Below, in pieces: positions 24,617-33,324 of a DNA stretch of 35,397 bases (positions are counted from its first letter, which is position 1; every line of letters begins with the position of its first letter). A model generated the notes under the pieces. The model was not told the DNA's origin. It saw nothing but the letters and a program-made list of their open reading frames with translations, and searched no databases. Source of the stretch: an uncultured Eubacteriales bacterium (GTDB lineage Bacteria; Bacillota; Clostridia; Oscillospirales; Acutalibacteraceae); contig CATONX010000002.1 of NCBI GenBank assembly GCA_951801675.1, positions 193,038 through 228,434 on the forward strand, in the 5' to 3' direction. A program made the position numbers and the translations under genes.

Positions 24617-27600
24617 ATGGGCTCTTTTCTTCCGTTCCTTTCCGGATGCAGGCAGAGAAAACGCGGGTTTACCTTGGTGGAAGTGGTGATCACCGCTGCG
24701 GTGATCGGAATTTTGGCCGCCATCGCCATTCCGAGCATTCTGACCTACCAAGTAAACAATGAAATGCAGGGCCTCAACGACAAGGCAAAGACGGTTTTCC
24801 TCGCCATGCAGGATGCCCTGGTAACCTACAAAAACAGCGGCGAGTTCAACGAGGCGCTGAAAGAGGCGTTCTATGACAATCCGCCCGGCACCGGTGGGAC
24901 AATGGCGGACGTGTCTCTCTTGGGCGTGTCGGATGCCTTTGGGGACTCCAAGGAGGACCTCGTATACATGACCGTCAGCAAAAACGCGGGCAAAAGCGAA
25001 AAGCTCGTGGAGTTTATCGAACCGTATCTGATGGATAAAAGCTTACTCGACGGCTGCTTCACCGTGGAGTTTAACCGCGAAACCGGTCTTGTGTACGCGG
25101 CGCTTTACAGCGACCGAGCGGATGCTTTCAGCTACACGGAGGGCGGCGACAACCGCACAGGTGTGGTGAATATTTCCGCGCGCAGCTATGACGATCTCAA
25201 ACACCGCCGGGTGGGCTACTATGGGGACACCCCTACGGGCGCGCCGATAAGCGGTATGGAGCGGCCCCGGCCCCAGATCCAAAACGGTGAGGAGCTTCTG
25301 GTCATCTGGAACGACTGCGAACCGGCGGGCAGCACGGGGATGAACATTTCCTATACCCTCAAGATTTTGCCGGCCGACGGGAAGGGAACCCCTTACCTGG
25401 AGCTGTCGAACATTCTGCTTTCCAAGACCCCCATGCTCCCGGGCGGGCAGCAGACTCTCATCACCCGCACGCCGGTATATGACCAGTACGGCAGCATGAC
25501 CGGGGAGGTGACCGAGAGTTTACTTTCCCATTTTCTGACCTATGACATTGATAAAAACGAATTTACATTGGTCCTTGACGAGCTGGTGGATAAGAACGGG
25601 GGCGTGAGCATTTTTGAGGCCTATCCAACCATCCCTTCCGGGAATATTGTGGCGGTGGTGGAGGCTCAGGCGGCCGGTTCCCCCACGCAAAAGGGCCAGT
25701 CCAACGTGGAGCACTCCTATTATGCCTCCGAGTACACCGAAGACGTGGAGACGGTCCGCCGTCTGGCGAACCTGCGGCATTTCAATAACGTGCGCTACGG
25801 CGCGGCTGACTACCGCTATCTGCAAACCACCGATTTTACCTGGCAGCCCGACCTTTACGACTTTTCCTCTTTTATGAGATACCCGGTGAGGACCGATTTG
25901 GGCGTCCTGCTCAAGGAACAGGAGCCTTCCGATGTATTCGAAGGCCGGTACGACGGCGGCGGGTATTTCATTACCAGTCTGCGTTTTAGCGGGGAAGAGG
26001 ACCATATCGGCCTGTTTGCTCAGGTAGGCTCCGGCGGGGAGCTGACGAAGATGGCGCTGGTGGACGGCGAGATTACCGGCGGCAGGAAATATACCGGCGC
26101 CTTAGCCGGGTTTAACGAAGGGCATATCCATATGTGCTACGCGTCCTCCACCACGGTAGAAGGAAACGGCGTAGTAGGAGGCTTGGCGGGCGCTAACGAC
26201 GGCGTGTTGGAAAACTGCTACTTTAACTTCGGCGAGACGAGAGACAACGAGTTCTTTGTCAGCATCAAAACCACCGATCCCCAAGCGCATGAGGTGGGAG
26301 GTCTGGTGGGTTCGAACTGGTCAAACGGCGTCATCCGTACCTCCTACGTAAACGCGATGCTTGCAAATTCCACCCAGGTGCTCGATGAAGCGATCCTTGG
26401 CCGCATCGGCGGCATTGCAGGCATCAATCAAAATTTAGCGCCCGATTCCATTCAAAACACCGTCTTTTTGCAGCAGACTATTTATAACGCCGCGAAATGG
26501 ATATACACGGTGTCAGGAGATTCCAATTCGCCGGAAGGCCTGACCTATGCGGCTATGACCGAGTTTGACGGCGATGCCTTTGTTAATTATCCGGGATTTG
26601 ACCCGGACGTCTGGATGCAGGCGCGGGAAGACAGCTCTGATCCCGAGGGGTACCCCTATCCCCAGCTCATCGGCATGAAGCATTACCGGGAATGGCCGGA
26701 AATCGAACAGCTGCCTCCTCCCTATCTGCCCATCTGGAGCCGGTATGAAGAGCAGTACCGCGCAGACGGCGCGTTTACCGCGGCCCTGGAAGAAAATACA
26801 CCCGCTTATCGCGAGCGGTATGTCTTTGCCTTCCCGGCCCTTCAGCCCAATCATTTTAAAGACGACGAACCTTACCGTCTGGAGTTCTATGACGGTCCCT
26901 TCCGCCAGAACGACGAAAAGGATCCGGTTCTTACCCTCGAAATCGCAGCCACCGACAACGGAGTACCCAATCCCGGCAACTCCAAATTCACCATAAAGGT
27001 GACACCGCAGACCAATGCGTTTCACTTGGATGAAACCGATTTTGAGGTCACTATTGTCGAGGAAAACGGGATCCCCTATTACGAGGTCGCCCTGCATGCG
27101 GATACGCTGGATCGGCTTCATGTAAGCGGCGGCGGATACTATACCGTGGCGGTGCAGTGCGACCGGACGGTGTACGATCAGAACGCTGACCAGCCGCCCA
27201 TTTCCACGAGCCTTTACACGTCGGTAAAATTCAATCCTCATTTCGGCAATGCCACCGCCGTAGGTTCCTGGACCTTCGGAAGCGTTTCCCATCCCTATGA
27301 GGTGCGTACCCCACGTCAGCTGCGAAACGTCGGAAAGAGCACCGGCGGCGCCAATTATCTGGCGGACGTGTTCTCCCAGACGAACTCGATTGATTTTTGG
27401 GTGTATGCCGGCTCGAAAGGAATAAATGACTATCATAAGCCCATCGGCCGGATCTGGGAGGAAGGAGTACCGGAGACGATAACGCCGTTTACCGGTACCT
27501 ATCAAGGAAATCAGAAGGAAATTAGGGGACTGATTCTGTCCTCTTCCAAGAAGCAGGCGGGCCTTTTTGCGGAAAACGCCGGGATGGTGCAGGATGTAAT

Positions 27601-30600
27601 CTTGCGCATGCCGGTGGTGAGTTCTTCCGCCGAAAGTGCTGTAGTGGGCGGCATCGCCGCAAAAAACACCGGGACGATCCGGGCCTGTACTGTGGGGCCC
27701 GCGCCTCATACCTCGGATATTTCCGATTTTGACAGCCTGATGGCAACCTCGTCCAAGCTGTCGGTTTCTGCCGGCGGCACGGTGGGAGGCATTGTGGGCG
27801 AAAACGCGGGTATTGTGACCGGCTGTCTGAATACGGCGCAGATTCTTGGAAATGGAGATGCCGCTGTGGGCGGCCTGGCAGGCCGCAACGACGGCATACA
27901 AGCGATGGTCACCCTGAGCTACAATGCCGGCGCTGTCGGAACGAGCGCGGAAACCTCCAATCTGAAAATAGGCGGTGTCCTGGGGGATAACCGCCGGGGA
28001 ACGGTGGATTCCTGCTACAGCACCGGCCGGGTGCTGGTAAAGAACGTGGACGAATACGGCATGGTGACTCCCATTGCCGCGAAAGGCGCGGTGGGTGGCA
28101 TCGTCGGTGTCAACCAGTCGGGCTCTACCGTGCGCTATTCCAGCTCGCTGGGCTACGTGGGCAATGTACAGACGGGGGGGTGCGGCGGTATCATCGGGCA
28201 AAACGACGGAACCGCGGCTTACAGCGCGTCGGTGGCCAGCGTGCAGCATGAGGCCATTGGGCAGAGCGGTTTCTGGTCGAGTGCTACGGTGTGCGAGGCT
28301 CTTTCGGGGACGGATTTAAAAAGCCCGGCCACGATGCTGCCCCGCCTTTCCGCCAACGGCAACAATGTTTACGCCTTTACGAAAACGGCGGATAACTATT
28401 ATTTCCCTTACGCTTCGCTGCGCATAGCGGAGAACCAGCATCGTACCCCCTTTGAAGAACCCATCGACACCCATGCATTTAGCTCCCTTCTTACCAATAC
28501 GGATAGCCTGGAGATCAGCTGGCTGAAATACCCGGGAGCCTCCAGCTACAAGCTGTTCGTGGAAGGAGACCTGCCCACCGCGGGCGATCCCACCTATGGC
28601 ATGACGGCTTCTGCCGGAAACGGGAACTATTTCAAAGCCTTCTCTGCCATTGACGCGAGTAGCTTTTTTGTGGAGCAGCCGGCAGGAGGATATTTGAACA
28701 TCTCCCATTTCCTTTTGGAAAAAGACAAAGGCCTCAACCGGTACCGGGGCCGGCTGAAGGTAACGCTGTATGCATACTCGGAAAACGGCAATCTTTTGGC
28801 CAGCCGCACCCATTACGCCCATACCGACTTTGCCAACGACCTGGATGAAACCGGCAAGGTGGTCATGGAAACCATCCAGAAAGGGGACGGCAGCTACGCC
28901 CAGGCTTACCGGGTCAGTTCCCCCGCCCATCTGGAGGCGGTCAAGTACCGATTGGACGCGAATTTCGTGCAAACGAACGTCATCAGCCTGACGAGCGACT
29001 TTATTTCCGACCGGTACGACCAGAAAACCGGCATGAGCGGCGGCAAGGATATGCACGGCCTCTTTTACCCCATCGGCCGGATGTTCTACTCGGTGGGCGG
29101 CAACGGCGTCAATTACGCTTACGGCACCAGCCAGCCCTTTGATAACCAGGAAATCTCCTCGGTGGGTAATATGAACGACAATCCCGCCGCCAACGCCTGG
29201 CAGGGAATGTTTCGCGGCTATTACGACGGCGGCGGCTATGTCATCACCGGCCTTGCCATGGAAATCGAGGCCACCACCTCCAACAGCTTCTTTACCGGCC
29301 TGTTCGCCACCATCGGGGAAACCGGCGTGGTGCGCAATCTTGCGGTACTCAATAGTAAGGATATGAACATGCGCTTCTCCGGCACGCAGCTGCCGCATCT
29401 GATGATGGGAAGCATCGCCGGGTATAACGCGGGCCTGATTCAAAACTGCTACCGAGACGGCGGCGTGGTCACCGGTACCAGTACCCACGGGCCTACCACT
29501 ATGTCCATCGGCGGATTGGTGGGCTACAATGCCGCGACGGGCAAAATCTACTCCAGCTACAATAACAGCGATGTACAGTGTATCAAATATTATACCCCCG
29601 ACCAGGTGCCCCACAACCGGGGCAACAATACCGGCGGCATCGCGGCCCTGAACGCCGGGCAGATTGCCAACTGCTATAACTCCGGCCGGATCCAGAGCGA
29701 TTACCGCCGTGTCAACAATACCACCAGCCTGACTCCCACCGGGCAGATCGACAGCAACAACAAAGTCGGCGGTATTGTGGGCGTCAATTACGGCAGCGAT
29801 ACCTCGAATGTCAGCAACTGCGGCTATTATCAGCACGGTTTAACGCCGGTCATCAATCCCAACAATAGCTCCTACATGAACGACCGGTCCAATTTTACCT
29901 ATACGAACTTCAACCGCGTCGTCTATCAGGCGCTGCCTGCAGTGGGCCTGAGCGTTCGGCTGCGGGCCGGCAATCAGAACAACAAATACCTGGTCAACGA
30001 TAATGACTACGACGTGAACCGGGTGTACGGCATCACCCTGGGCAGCGGGAAAAACGGGCAAAAGGCCAAAAACACATTTGGTTATTCCTTTGACCAGCTT
30101 TCCGGTGTACAGGATACCTATTATGCCGACGATGTCGTTTCAAACACCAACTATTCCGACGCACCGGCCTGGGCGGGACAGTACCAATCCATCGTCAACC
30201 TGCTCAACACCAACCTGCCCGAGGGTTCCTCCGCCTGGCGGCGGCGGACATCCGACGGGCTGCCGGAGCTTGTGGATAACCCCCATAAGGTCACCGACCA
30301 ATTGACGCCACCCCAGAACGTACAAGTTTCCATCCCCGAACAGATCGTCTCTTACCCCATTACCAGTACGGTAAAGTGGGATGCGGTGGAGAACGCAAAG
30401 ACCTATACCGTCTATATTCAGGAGCAGGGGACCAGCAACCGGTCCCGCCTCCTGTCCACCGACGGGCTTACCGCGTCGGTCACGCTGGACAGCTTCTATG
30501 CCGGGCGCAAATGGGAGTTTATCGTGGTGGCGGACGGGTATGCCGACCAGCTTCTGGGCAAGGCGTACCTGGATTCCGATCCGGCCGTCAGCGGCCAGGC

Positions 30601-31852
30601 GGTGGTGCCGCCTCTGCCGGCACCGGTGCTGACCCTGACCAGTCTGGATGACAGCAAAGTACCCTTTGTGGCGAGTCTGTCCTGGACGAAGGTAGCAAAC
30701 GCCGCCCAATACGAACTCTATGTGGACGGGATGCTTACCGCCACCCTTCCTGAAGACGTGACTTCCTACACCCTCTCCCTTTCGGAAGACCGGGCGAACG
30801 TGATCACCCTCAAAGCAGTCCATGGAGACGTTCCCACCTTGCATGCGATCCCCATGGATTTGGGGGTGCGGCGGATTCTGGAGGTTCTCTTGGACGGCGC
30901 TACCCCTTCTCCCGACGGAGAAACGATCACGTACCATACCGTCGTGCGGTATAATGCAGCCCTGACTAAGGCGGATTCTCTGGAAATCATGGTGCTCGAC
31001 GGCAGCACCATCGTCAAGCGGGAACAAGTTTCCTTGGCGGGCACGGCGGGCACCTTTGCTTACGATATGGCATTGCCCTATGAACGCACCGCAGGAAAGA
31101 CCTTGACTGTACGGGTTACCCCGGTTTTCGATTCTTCCTATGTGCCGGTGGAACCCTTCGACACGTTGCGCAAGCTTACGAATCCCAAGGACGCGTCGCT
31201 GACGGTACCCTATCGGCAGCTGCCGACTCCGGAAAACCTGACGATAACGGCGGACGGCGCCAACGCCACTCTGCGATGGGACGCAGTGGCCAACAACAGT
31301 GGTTATGAGGTAGTGCTGGAGCATCAGAGCAGCACGGGCGCAAACCTGGGTACCTATCGCACGGTGACGCCGGTGGACGCACACAGTTACACCGCGGTGC
31401 TGGGCCGGGTGGTGCAAGACGGGGACAGCTTGGTGGCCACCGTGACCGCAAAAGGCTCCGACGCCAAGAAAACGGCCGATTCTCCGCCCGCGACCCGCAC
31501 GGTCGGGTTTTCTCTGCCGGCTGCCGAGTGGATTCTTGGCAGCACCGCGGAGGACACGGCCTCCATCTACCGGCTGGTTCTTCACTGGAAGCCGGTGAAC
31601 GGCGCCGTGCACTATCAGGTGGAAGCGACAGATCTGGCAAGCGGCGAGATTCTGGCAAACGTCCCGGATGCGCCACAGACCACTATGACCCAGCTCGGCT
31701 TCACCTTCAGCAAGGAAACTGCCCAGCGGCAGGTGCGGCTGACCATCCGGCCTTATGACCAGAGCGGTAATCCTCTTGCCCCCATGCAGGTGACGATTGC
31801 CGTTGCAAAGAAGGAAGACGCGGCTGCTCGCCTGCTTCGCTATAGGCAGTAA
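24617..31852 (+). CDS. Giant modular prepilin: type IV pilin N-terminus fused to GLUG beta-helix and FN3-like domains
   Basis: A 2411-residue protein with a class III prepilin signal. A 17-residue basic leader (ending RKRG) precedes FTLVEVVITAAVIGILAAIA, so cleavage is expected after Gly17. Glu22 is then the Glu5 of the mature pilin, and the hydrophobic helix ends near residue 45. Most type IV pilins are 150-250 residues. Here the exported part holds three blocks of GLUG-type repeats (about 440-622, 958-1225, 1531-1745). Their pattern is VGGIVGxNxGxIxxCYxxG, at least 13 copies, each block opened by an FxGxYxGxxxxIxGL strand. From about 1899 on come four fibronectin-III-like domains and another beta domain. 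No C-terminal anchor or sorting signal is present. The ATG at 24617 has AAGGAGG 6 nt upstream; the GTG at 24596 is rejected. Three small pilin-like genes follow. Likely a pilus-tip adhesin; its ligand is unknown. Confidence 0.88.
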   Translation: MGSFLPFLSGCRQRKRGFTLVEVVITAAVIGILAAIAIPSILTYQVNNEMQGLNDKAKTVFLAMQDALVTYKNSGEFNEALKEAFYDNPPGTGGTMADVSLLGVSDAFGDSKEDLVYMTVSKNAGKSEKLVEFIEPYLMDKSLLDGCFTVEFNRETGLVYAALYSDRADAFSYTEGGDNRTGVVNISARSYDDLKHRRVGYYGDTPTGAPISGMERPRPQIQNGEELLVIWNDCEPAGSTGMNISYTLKILPADGKGTPYLELSNILLSKTPMLPGGQQTLITRTPVYDQYGSMTGEVTESLLSHFLTYDIDKNEFTLVLDELVDKNGGVSIFEAYPTIPSGNIVAVVEAQAAGSPTQKGQSNVEHSYYASEYTEDVETVRRLANLRHFNNVRYGAADYRYLQTTDFTWQPDLYDFSSFMRYPVRTDLGVLLKEQEPSDVFEGRYDGGGYFITSLRFSGEEDHIGLFAQVGSGGELTKMALVDGEITGGRKYTGALAGFNEGHIHMCYASSTTVEGNGVVGGLAGANDGVLENCYFNFGETRDNEFFVSIKTTDPQAHEVGGLVGSNWSNGVIRTSYVNAMLANSTQVLDEAILGRIGGIAGINQNLAPDSIQNTVFLQQTIYNAAKWIYTVSGDSNSPEGLTYAAMTEFDGDAFVNYPGFDPDVWMQAREDSSDPEGYPYPQLIGMKHYREWPEIEQLPPPYLPIWSRYEEQYRADGAFTAALEENTPAYRERYVFAFPALQPNHFKDDEPYRLEFYDGPFRQNDEKDPVLTLEIAATDNGVPNPGNSKFTIKVTPQTNAFHLDETDFEVTIVEENGIPYYEVALHADTLDRLHVSGGGYYTVAVQCDRTVYDQNADQPPISTSLYTSVKFNPHFGNATAVGSWTFGSVSHPYEVRTPRQLRNVGKSTGGANYLADVFSQTNSIDFWVYAGSKGINDYHKPIGRIWEEGVPETITPFTGTYQGNQKEIRGLILSSSKKQAGLFAENAGMVQDVILRMPVVSSSAESAVVGGIAAKNTGTIRACTVGPAPHTSDISDFDSLMATSSKLSVSAGGTVGGIVGENAGIVTGCLNTAQILGNGDAAVGGLAGRNDGIQAMVTLSYNAGAVGTSAETSNLKIGGVLGDNRRGTVDSCYSTGRVLVKNVDEYGMVTPIAAKGAVGGIVGVNQSGSTVRYSSSLGYVGNVQTGGCGGIIGQNDGTAAYSASVASVQHEAIGQSGFWSSATVCEALSGTDLKSPATMLPRLSANGNNVYAFTKTADNYYFPYASLRIAENQHRTPFEEPIDTHAFSSLLTNTDSLEISWLKYPGASSYKLFVEGDLPTAGDPTYGMTASAGNGNYFKAFSAIDASSFFVEQPAGGYLNISHFLLEKDKGLNRYRGRLKVTLYAYSENGNLLASRTHYAHTDFANDLDETGKVVMETIQKGDGSYAQAYRVSSPAHLEAVKYRLDANFVQTNVISLTSDFISDRYDQKTGMSGGKDMHGLFYPIGRMFYSVGGNGVNYAYGTSQPFDNQEISSVGNMNDNPAANAWQGMFRGYYDGGGYVITGLAMEIEATTSNSFFTGLFATIGETGVVRNLAVLNSKDMNMRFSGTQLPHLMMGSIAGYNAGLIQNCYRDGGVVTGTSTHGPTTMSIGGLVGYNAATGKIYSSYNNSDVQCIKYYTPDQVPHNRGNNTGGIAALNAGQIANCYNSGRIQSDYRRVNNTTSLTPTGQIDSNNKVGGIVGVNYGSDTSNVSNCGYYQHGLTPVINPNNSSYMNDRSNFTYTNFNRVVYQALPAVGLSVRLRAGNQNNKYLVNDNDYDVNRVYGITLGSGKNGQKAKNTFGYSFDQLSGVQDTYYADDVVSNTNYSDAPAWAGQYQSIVNLLNTNLPEGSSAWRRRTSDGLPELVDNPHKVTDQLTPPQNVQVSIPEQIVSYPITSTVKWDAVENAKTYTVYIQEQGTSNRSRLLSTDGLTASVTLDSFYAGRKWEFIVVADGYADQLLGKAYLDSDPAVSGQAVVPPLPAPVLTLTSLDDSKVPFVASLSWTKVANAAQYELYVDGMLTATLPEDVTSYTLSLSEDRANVITLKAVHGDVPTLHAIPMDLGVRRILEVLLDGATPSPDGETITYHTVVRYNAALTKADSLEIMVLDGSTIVKREQVSLAGTAGTFAYDMALPYERTAGKTLTVRVTPVFDSSYVPVEPFDTLRKLTNPKDASLTVPYRQLPTPENLTITADGANATLRWDAVANNSGYEVVLEHQSSTGANLGTYRTVTPVDAHSYTAVLGRVVQDGDSLVATVTAKGSDAKKTADSPPATRTVGFSLPAAEWILGSTAEDTASIYRLVLHWKPVNGAVHYQVEATDLASGEILANVPDAPQTTMTQLGFTFSKETAQRQVRLTIRPYDQSGNPLAPMQVTIAVAKKEDAAARLLRYRQ

Positions 31853-31872
31853 CGGAAATGGAGGAAAAGAAG

Positions 31873-32424
31873 ATGAAACGACTTTTAAGCCGGTTTCGCG
31901 GCAAATCGGGCGCGTCGCTGGCCATTGTTCTGATTTTCCTGTCCTTTTGTCTGCTGATCGGGTCGAGCGTGCTGCTGTCCGCTTCCTCCAATGTGGGTGA
32001 TTCCCGTAAGGCTGCCGAGGAGGAACAGGTATATCTGACGGCTAAGTCCGCCGGTCAGCTGCTCAAAGACCAGATAGCGAAGCTGACTCTGACGATGGAG
32101 CAAACCCCGGACGGGAAGATGCAGGTCACAAGCGGAAGCGACGACTTTTCTCTTTCCAAATTCGCCGTGGCTGCGGTTTCCAAGGTGGCGGACGGCGCCG
32201 GGGAGCAGACCTATCCGGCCACGGTGACCGGCGTGTCCGGTATGGATGCGCAGATGGAGCTGACCATGACGAACTCTTATGATTTGACCGCAGTCATCCG
32301 TGCCCAGGAGGGCAAGAATTCCTACCAGCTGACGGCCTATTTCATCGCGGTGACCAAACCGGCAGGGGACGGGACGAAAACAGAGATCAGCTGGCAGTTC
32401 GACCGGTTTGCGGCGGGAAAGTGA
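31873..32424 (+). CDS. PilX/GspK-like minor pilin without Glu5
   Basis: A 183-residue pilin-like protein. A basic leader MKRLLSRFRGKSG is followed by ASLAIVLIFLSFCLLIGSSV, the pattern of PilX/GspK N-terminal domains. The residue at mature position 5 is not Glu, as in GspK, which sits at the very tip and does not need the Glu5 contact. After the helix comes a short coiled stretch and a small beta-rich domain with no similarity I recognise. It starts 20 bp after the giant prepilin. The ATG at 31873 has GGAGG 8 nt upstream; an earlier ATG at 31858 overlaps that site. The family call rests on the N-terminus and operon context; peptidase cleavage after Gly13 is inferred. Confidence 0.75.
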   Translation: MKRLLSRFRGKSGASLAIVLIFLSFCLLIGSSVLLSASSNVGDSRKAAEEEQVYLTAKSAGQLLKDQIAKLTLTMEQTPDGKMQVTSGSDDFSLSKFAVAAVSKVADGAGEQTYPATVTGVSGMDAQMELTMTNSYDLTAVIRAQEGKNSYQLTAYFIAVTKPAGDGTKTEISWQFDRFAAGK

Positions 32425-32434
32425 GGTTAGGAAC

Positions 32435-32743
32435 ATGAAGCGAAAGCGATTGCGGCGCAGCCGAAAAGGAGAGACCATGGTAGAGGTGGTGGTGAGCATC
32501 CTGCTCATCTCTTTGGTGGTGCTTTCTTTCTCTGTGATGTTCTCCACCGCCAACCGCATGAACCGTACCGCCGAGGAAATGGACGAAACCTTCGAGGCCG
32601 ACCGCAAACAGGCGGAAACCGCGACGGAGGGAACGGACGGTCAGGTGCAAATTCGGTTTGACGACGGGCTGTTAAACGGCGGCCCTTGTGAAGTCACGGT
32701 GATTGAAGCGGGCCAGCTTAGGGCCTATCGGGCCAAGGAATAA
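32435..32743 (+). CDS. PilV/GspI-like minor prepilin
   Basis: A 102-residue prepilin. The leader MKRKRLRRSRKG is followed by ETMVEVVVSILLISLVVLSF, so cleavage after Gly12 leaves Glu at mature position 5 (E-T-M-V-E). The first mature residue is Glu rather than Phe or Met, which is uncommon. The globular part is very small (about 60 residues), with a Glu/Thr-rich segment and a short beta region, typical of GspI/PilV-size minor subunits. The ATG at 32435 lies 10 bp after the previous stop, with GAGGTTAGG upstream, indicating tight cotranscription. Confidence 0.82.
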   Translation: MKRKRLRRSRKGETMVEVVVSILLISLVVLSFSVMFSTANRMNRTAEEMDETFEADRKQAETATEGTDGQVQIRFDDGLLNGGPCEVTVIEAGQLRAYRAKE

Positions 32744-32768
32744 GCGACAAGAAAGGCGGGTGAGAGCC

Positions 32769-33257
32769 ATGTGGAGGAAAAAGAAAACAGGTAAACGGGG
32801 GTTTACGCTGGTGGAAATGATTGTAGCGGTGGCCCTGGTTGGAATCATGGCGGCGAGCCTTGCCGCGCTGATGCCCTCTTTGCTGCGCATTTATCAGAAA
32901 AGCATGGTGCAAGCCGAGAGCAGCGTGGTTTCCTCCACCGTCACCACCAGCCTGCTGGGCGAATTGCGATACGCGCAGGATCTGGAAGTAAAGGATGACG
33001 GGGTTTCCTATGACAGCGTGCGCTACGGGGCGGTGACCATGGAAGTCGAGCCGGTGGCAGGCGAATATGGTTACATTGTGCTCAGAGGAAACGGGGTGAC
33101 CGTTAGGCCATTAGAGGAGAAGCATTACGCGGGTCTGCTGGCAAGGGTGCAGGTGGAGGTGACGGGAAGTACCGTAACCCTCACGCTGGACTTGGCGGAC
33201 AAAACCGGTCAGCTGGTCGATACCACCACCACCCAAGTGGAACTTCTCAACGGATAA
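32769..33257 (+). CDS. PilW/GspJ-like minor prepilin
   Basis: A 162-residue prepilin. The leader MWRKKKTGKRG is followed by FTLVEMIVAVALVGIMAASL, so cleavage after Gly11 exposes Phe1 and Glu5. The amphipathic N-terminal helix runs to about residue 60 (IYQKSMVQAESSVVSS). A beta-rich C-terminal domain of about 100 residues follows (YGAVTMEVEPVAGEYGYIV). Size and order fit GspJ/PilW. It lies 25 bp after the previous gene and closes the pilin cassette. Its ATG follows a weak Shine-Dalgarno (AAGGCGGGTGAG). Confidence 0.85.
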   Translation: MWRKKKTGKRGFTLVEMIVAVALVGIMAASLAALMPSLLRIYQKSMVQAESSVVSSTVTTSLLGELRYAQDLEVKDDGVSYDSVRYGAVTMEVEPVAGEYGYIVLRGNGVTVRPLEEKHYAGLLARVQVEVTGSTVTLTLDLADKTGQLVDTTTTQVELLNG

Positions 33258-33268
33258 GGAAAACCATT

Positions 33269-33324
33269 CATAGCGATCGCCTCTTTTGGCATATAGTTAT
33301 GCGGAGGGAGAGGCGATCGCTATG
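33269..33324 (+). promoter_or_regulatory. Long hairpin covering the deacetylase start codon
   Basis: A 16-bp perfect inverted repeat (33269-33284 with 33309-33324) contains GCGATCGC and includes the whole ATG at 33322-33324. A second small stem (33289-33293 with 33298-33302) sits at the apex, and G-U pairs can join the two. The ribosome binding region (33303-33313) lies in or next to the stem. This could repress translation, act as a weak terminator for the pilin cassette, or bind a protein as DNA. Confidence 0.6.

Noticed and set aside
26513-28249. Minus-strand open frame of 578 codons, and similar ones at 28316-29836 and 30140-31612
   Set aside because: They are antisense to the giant prepilin, composition is His/Arg/Gly-rich without domains, and no start signals are present.
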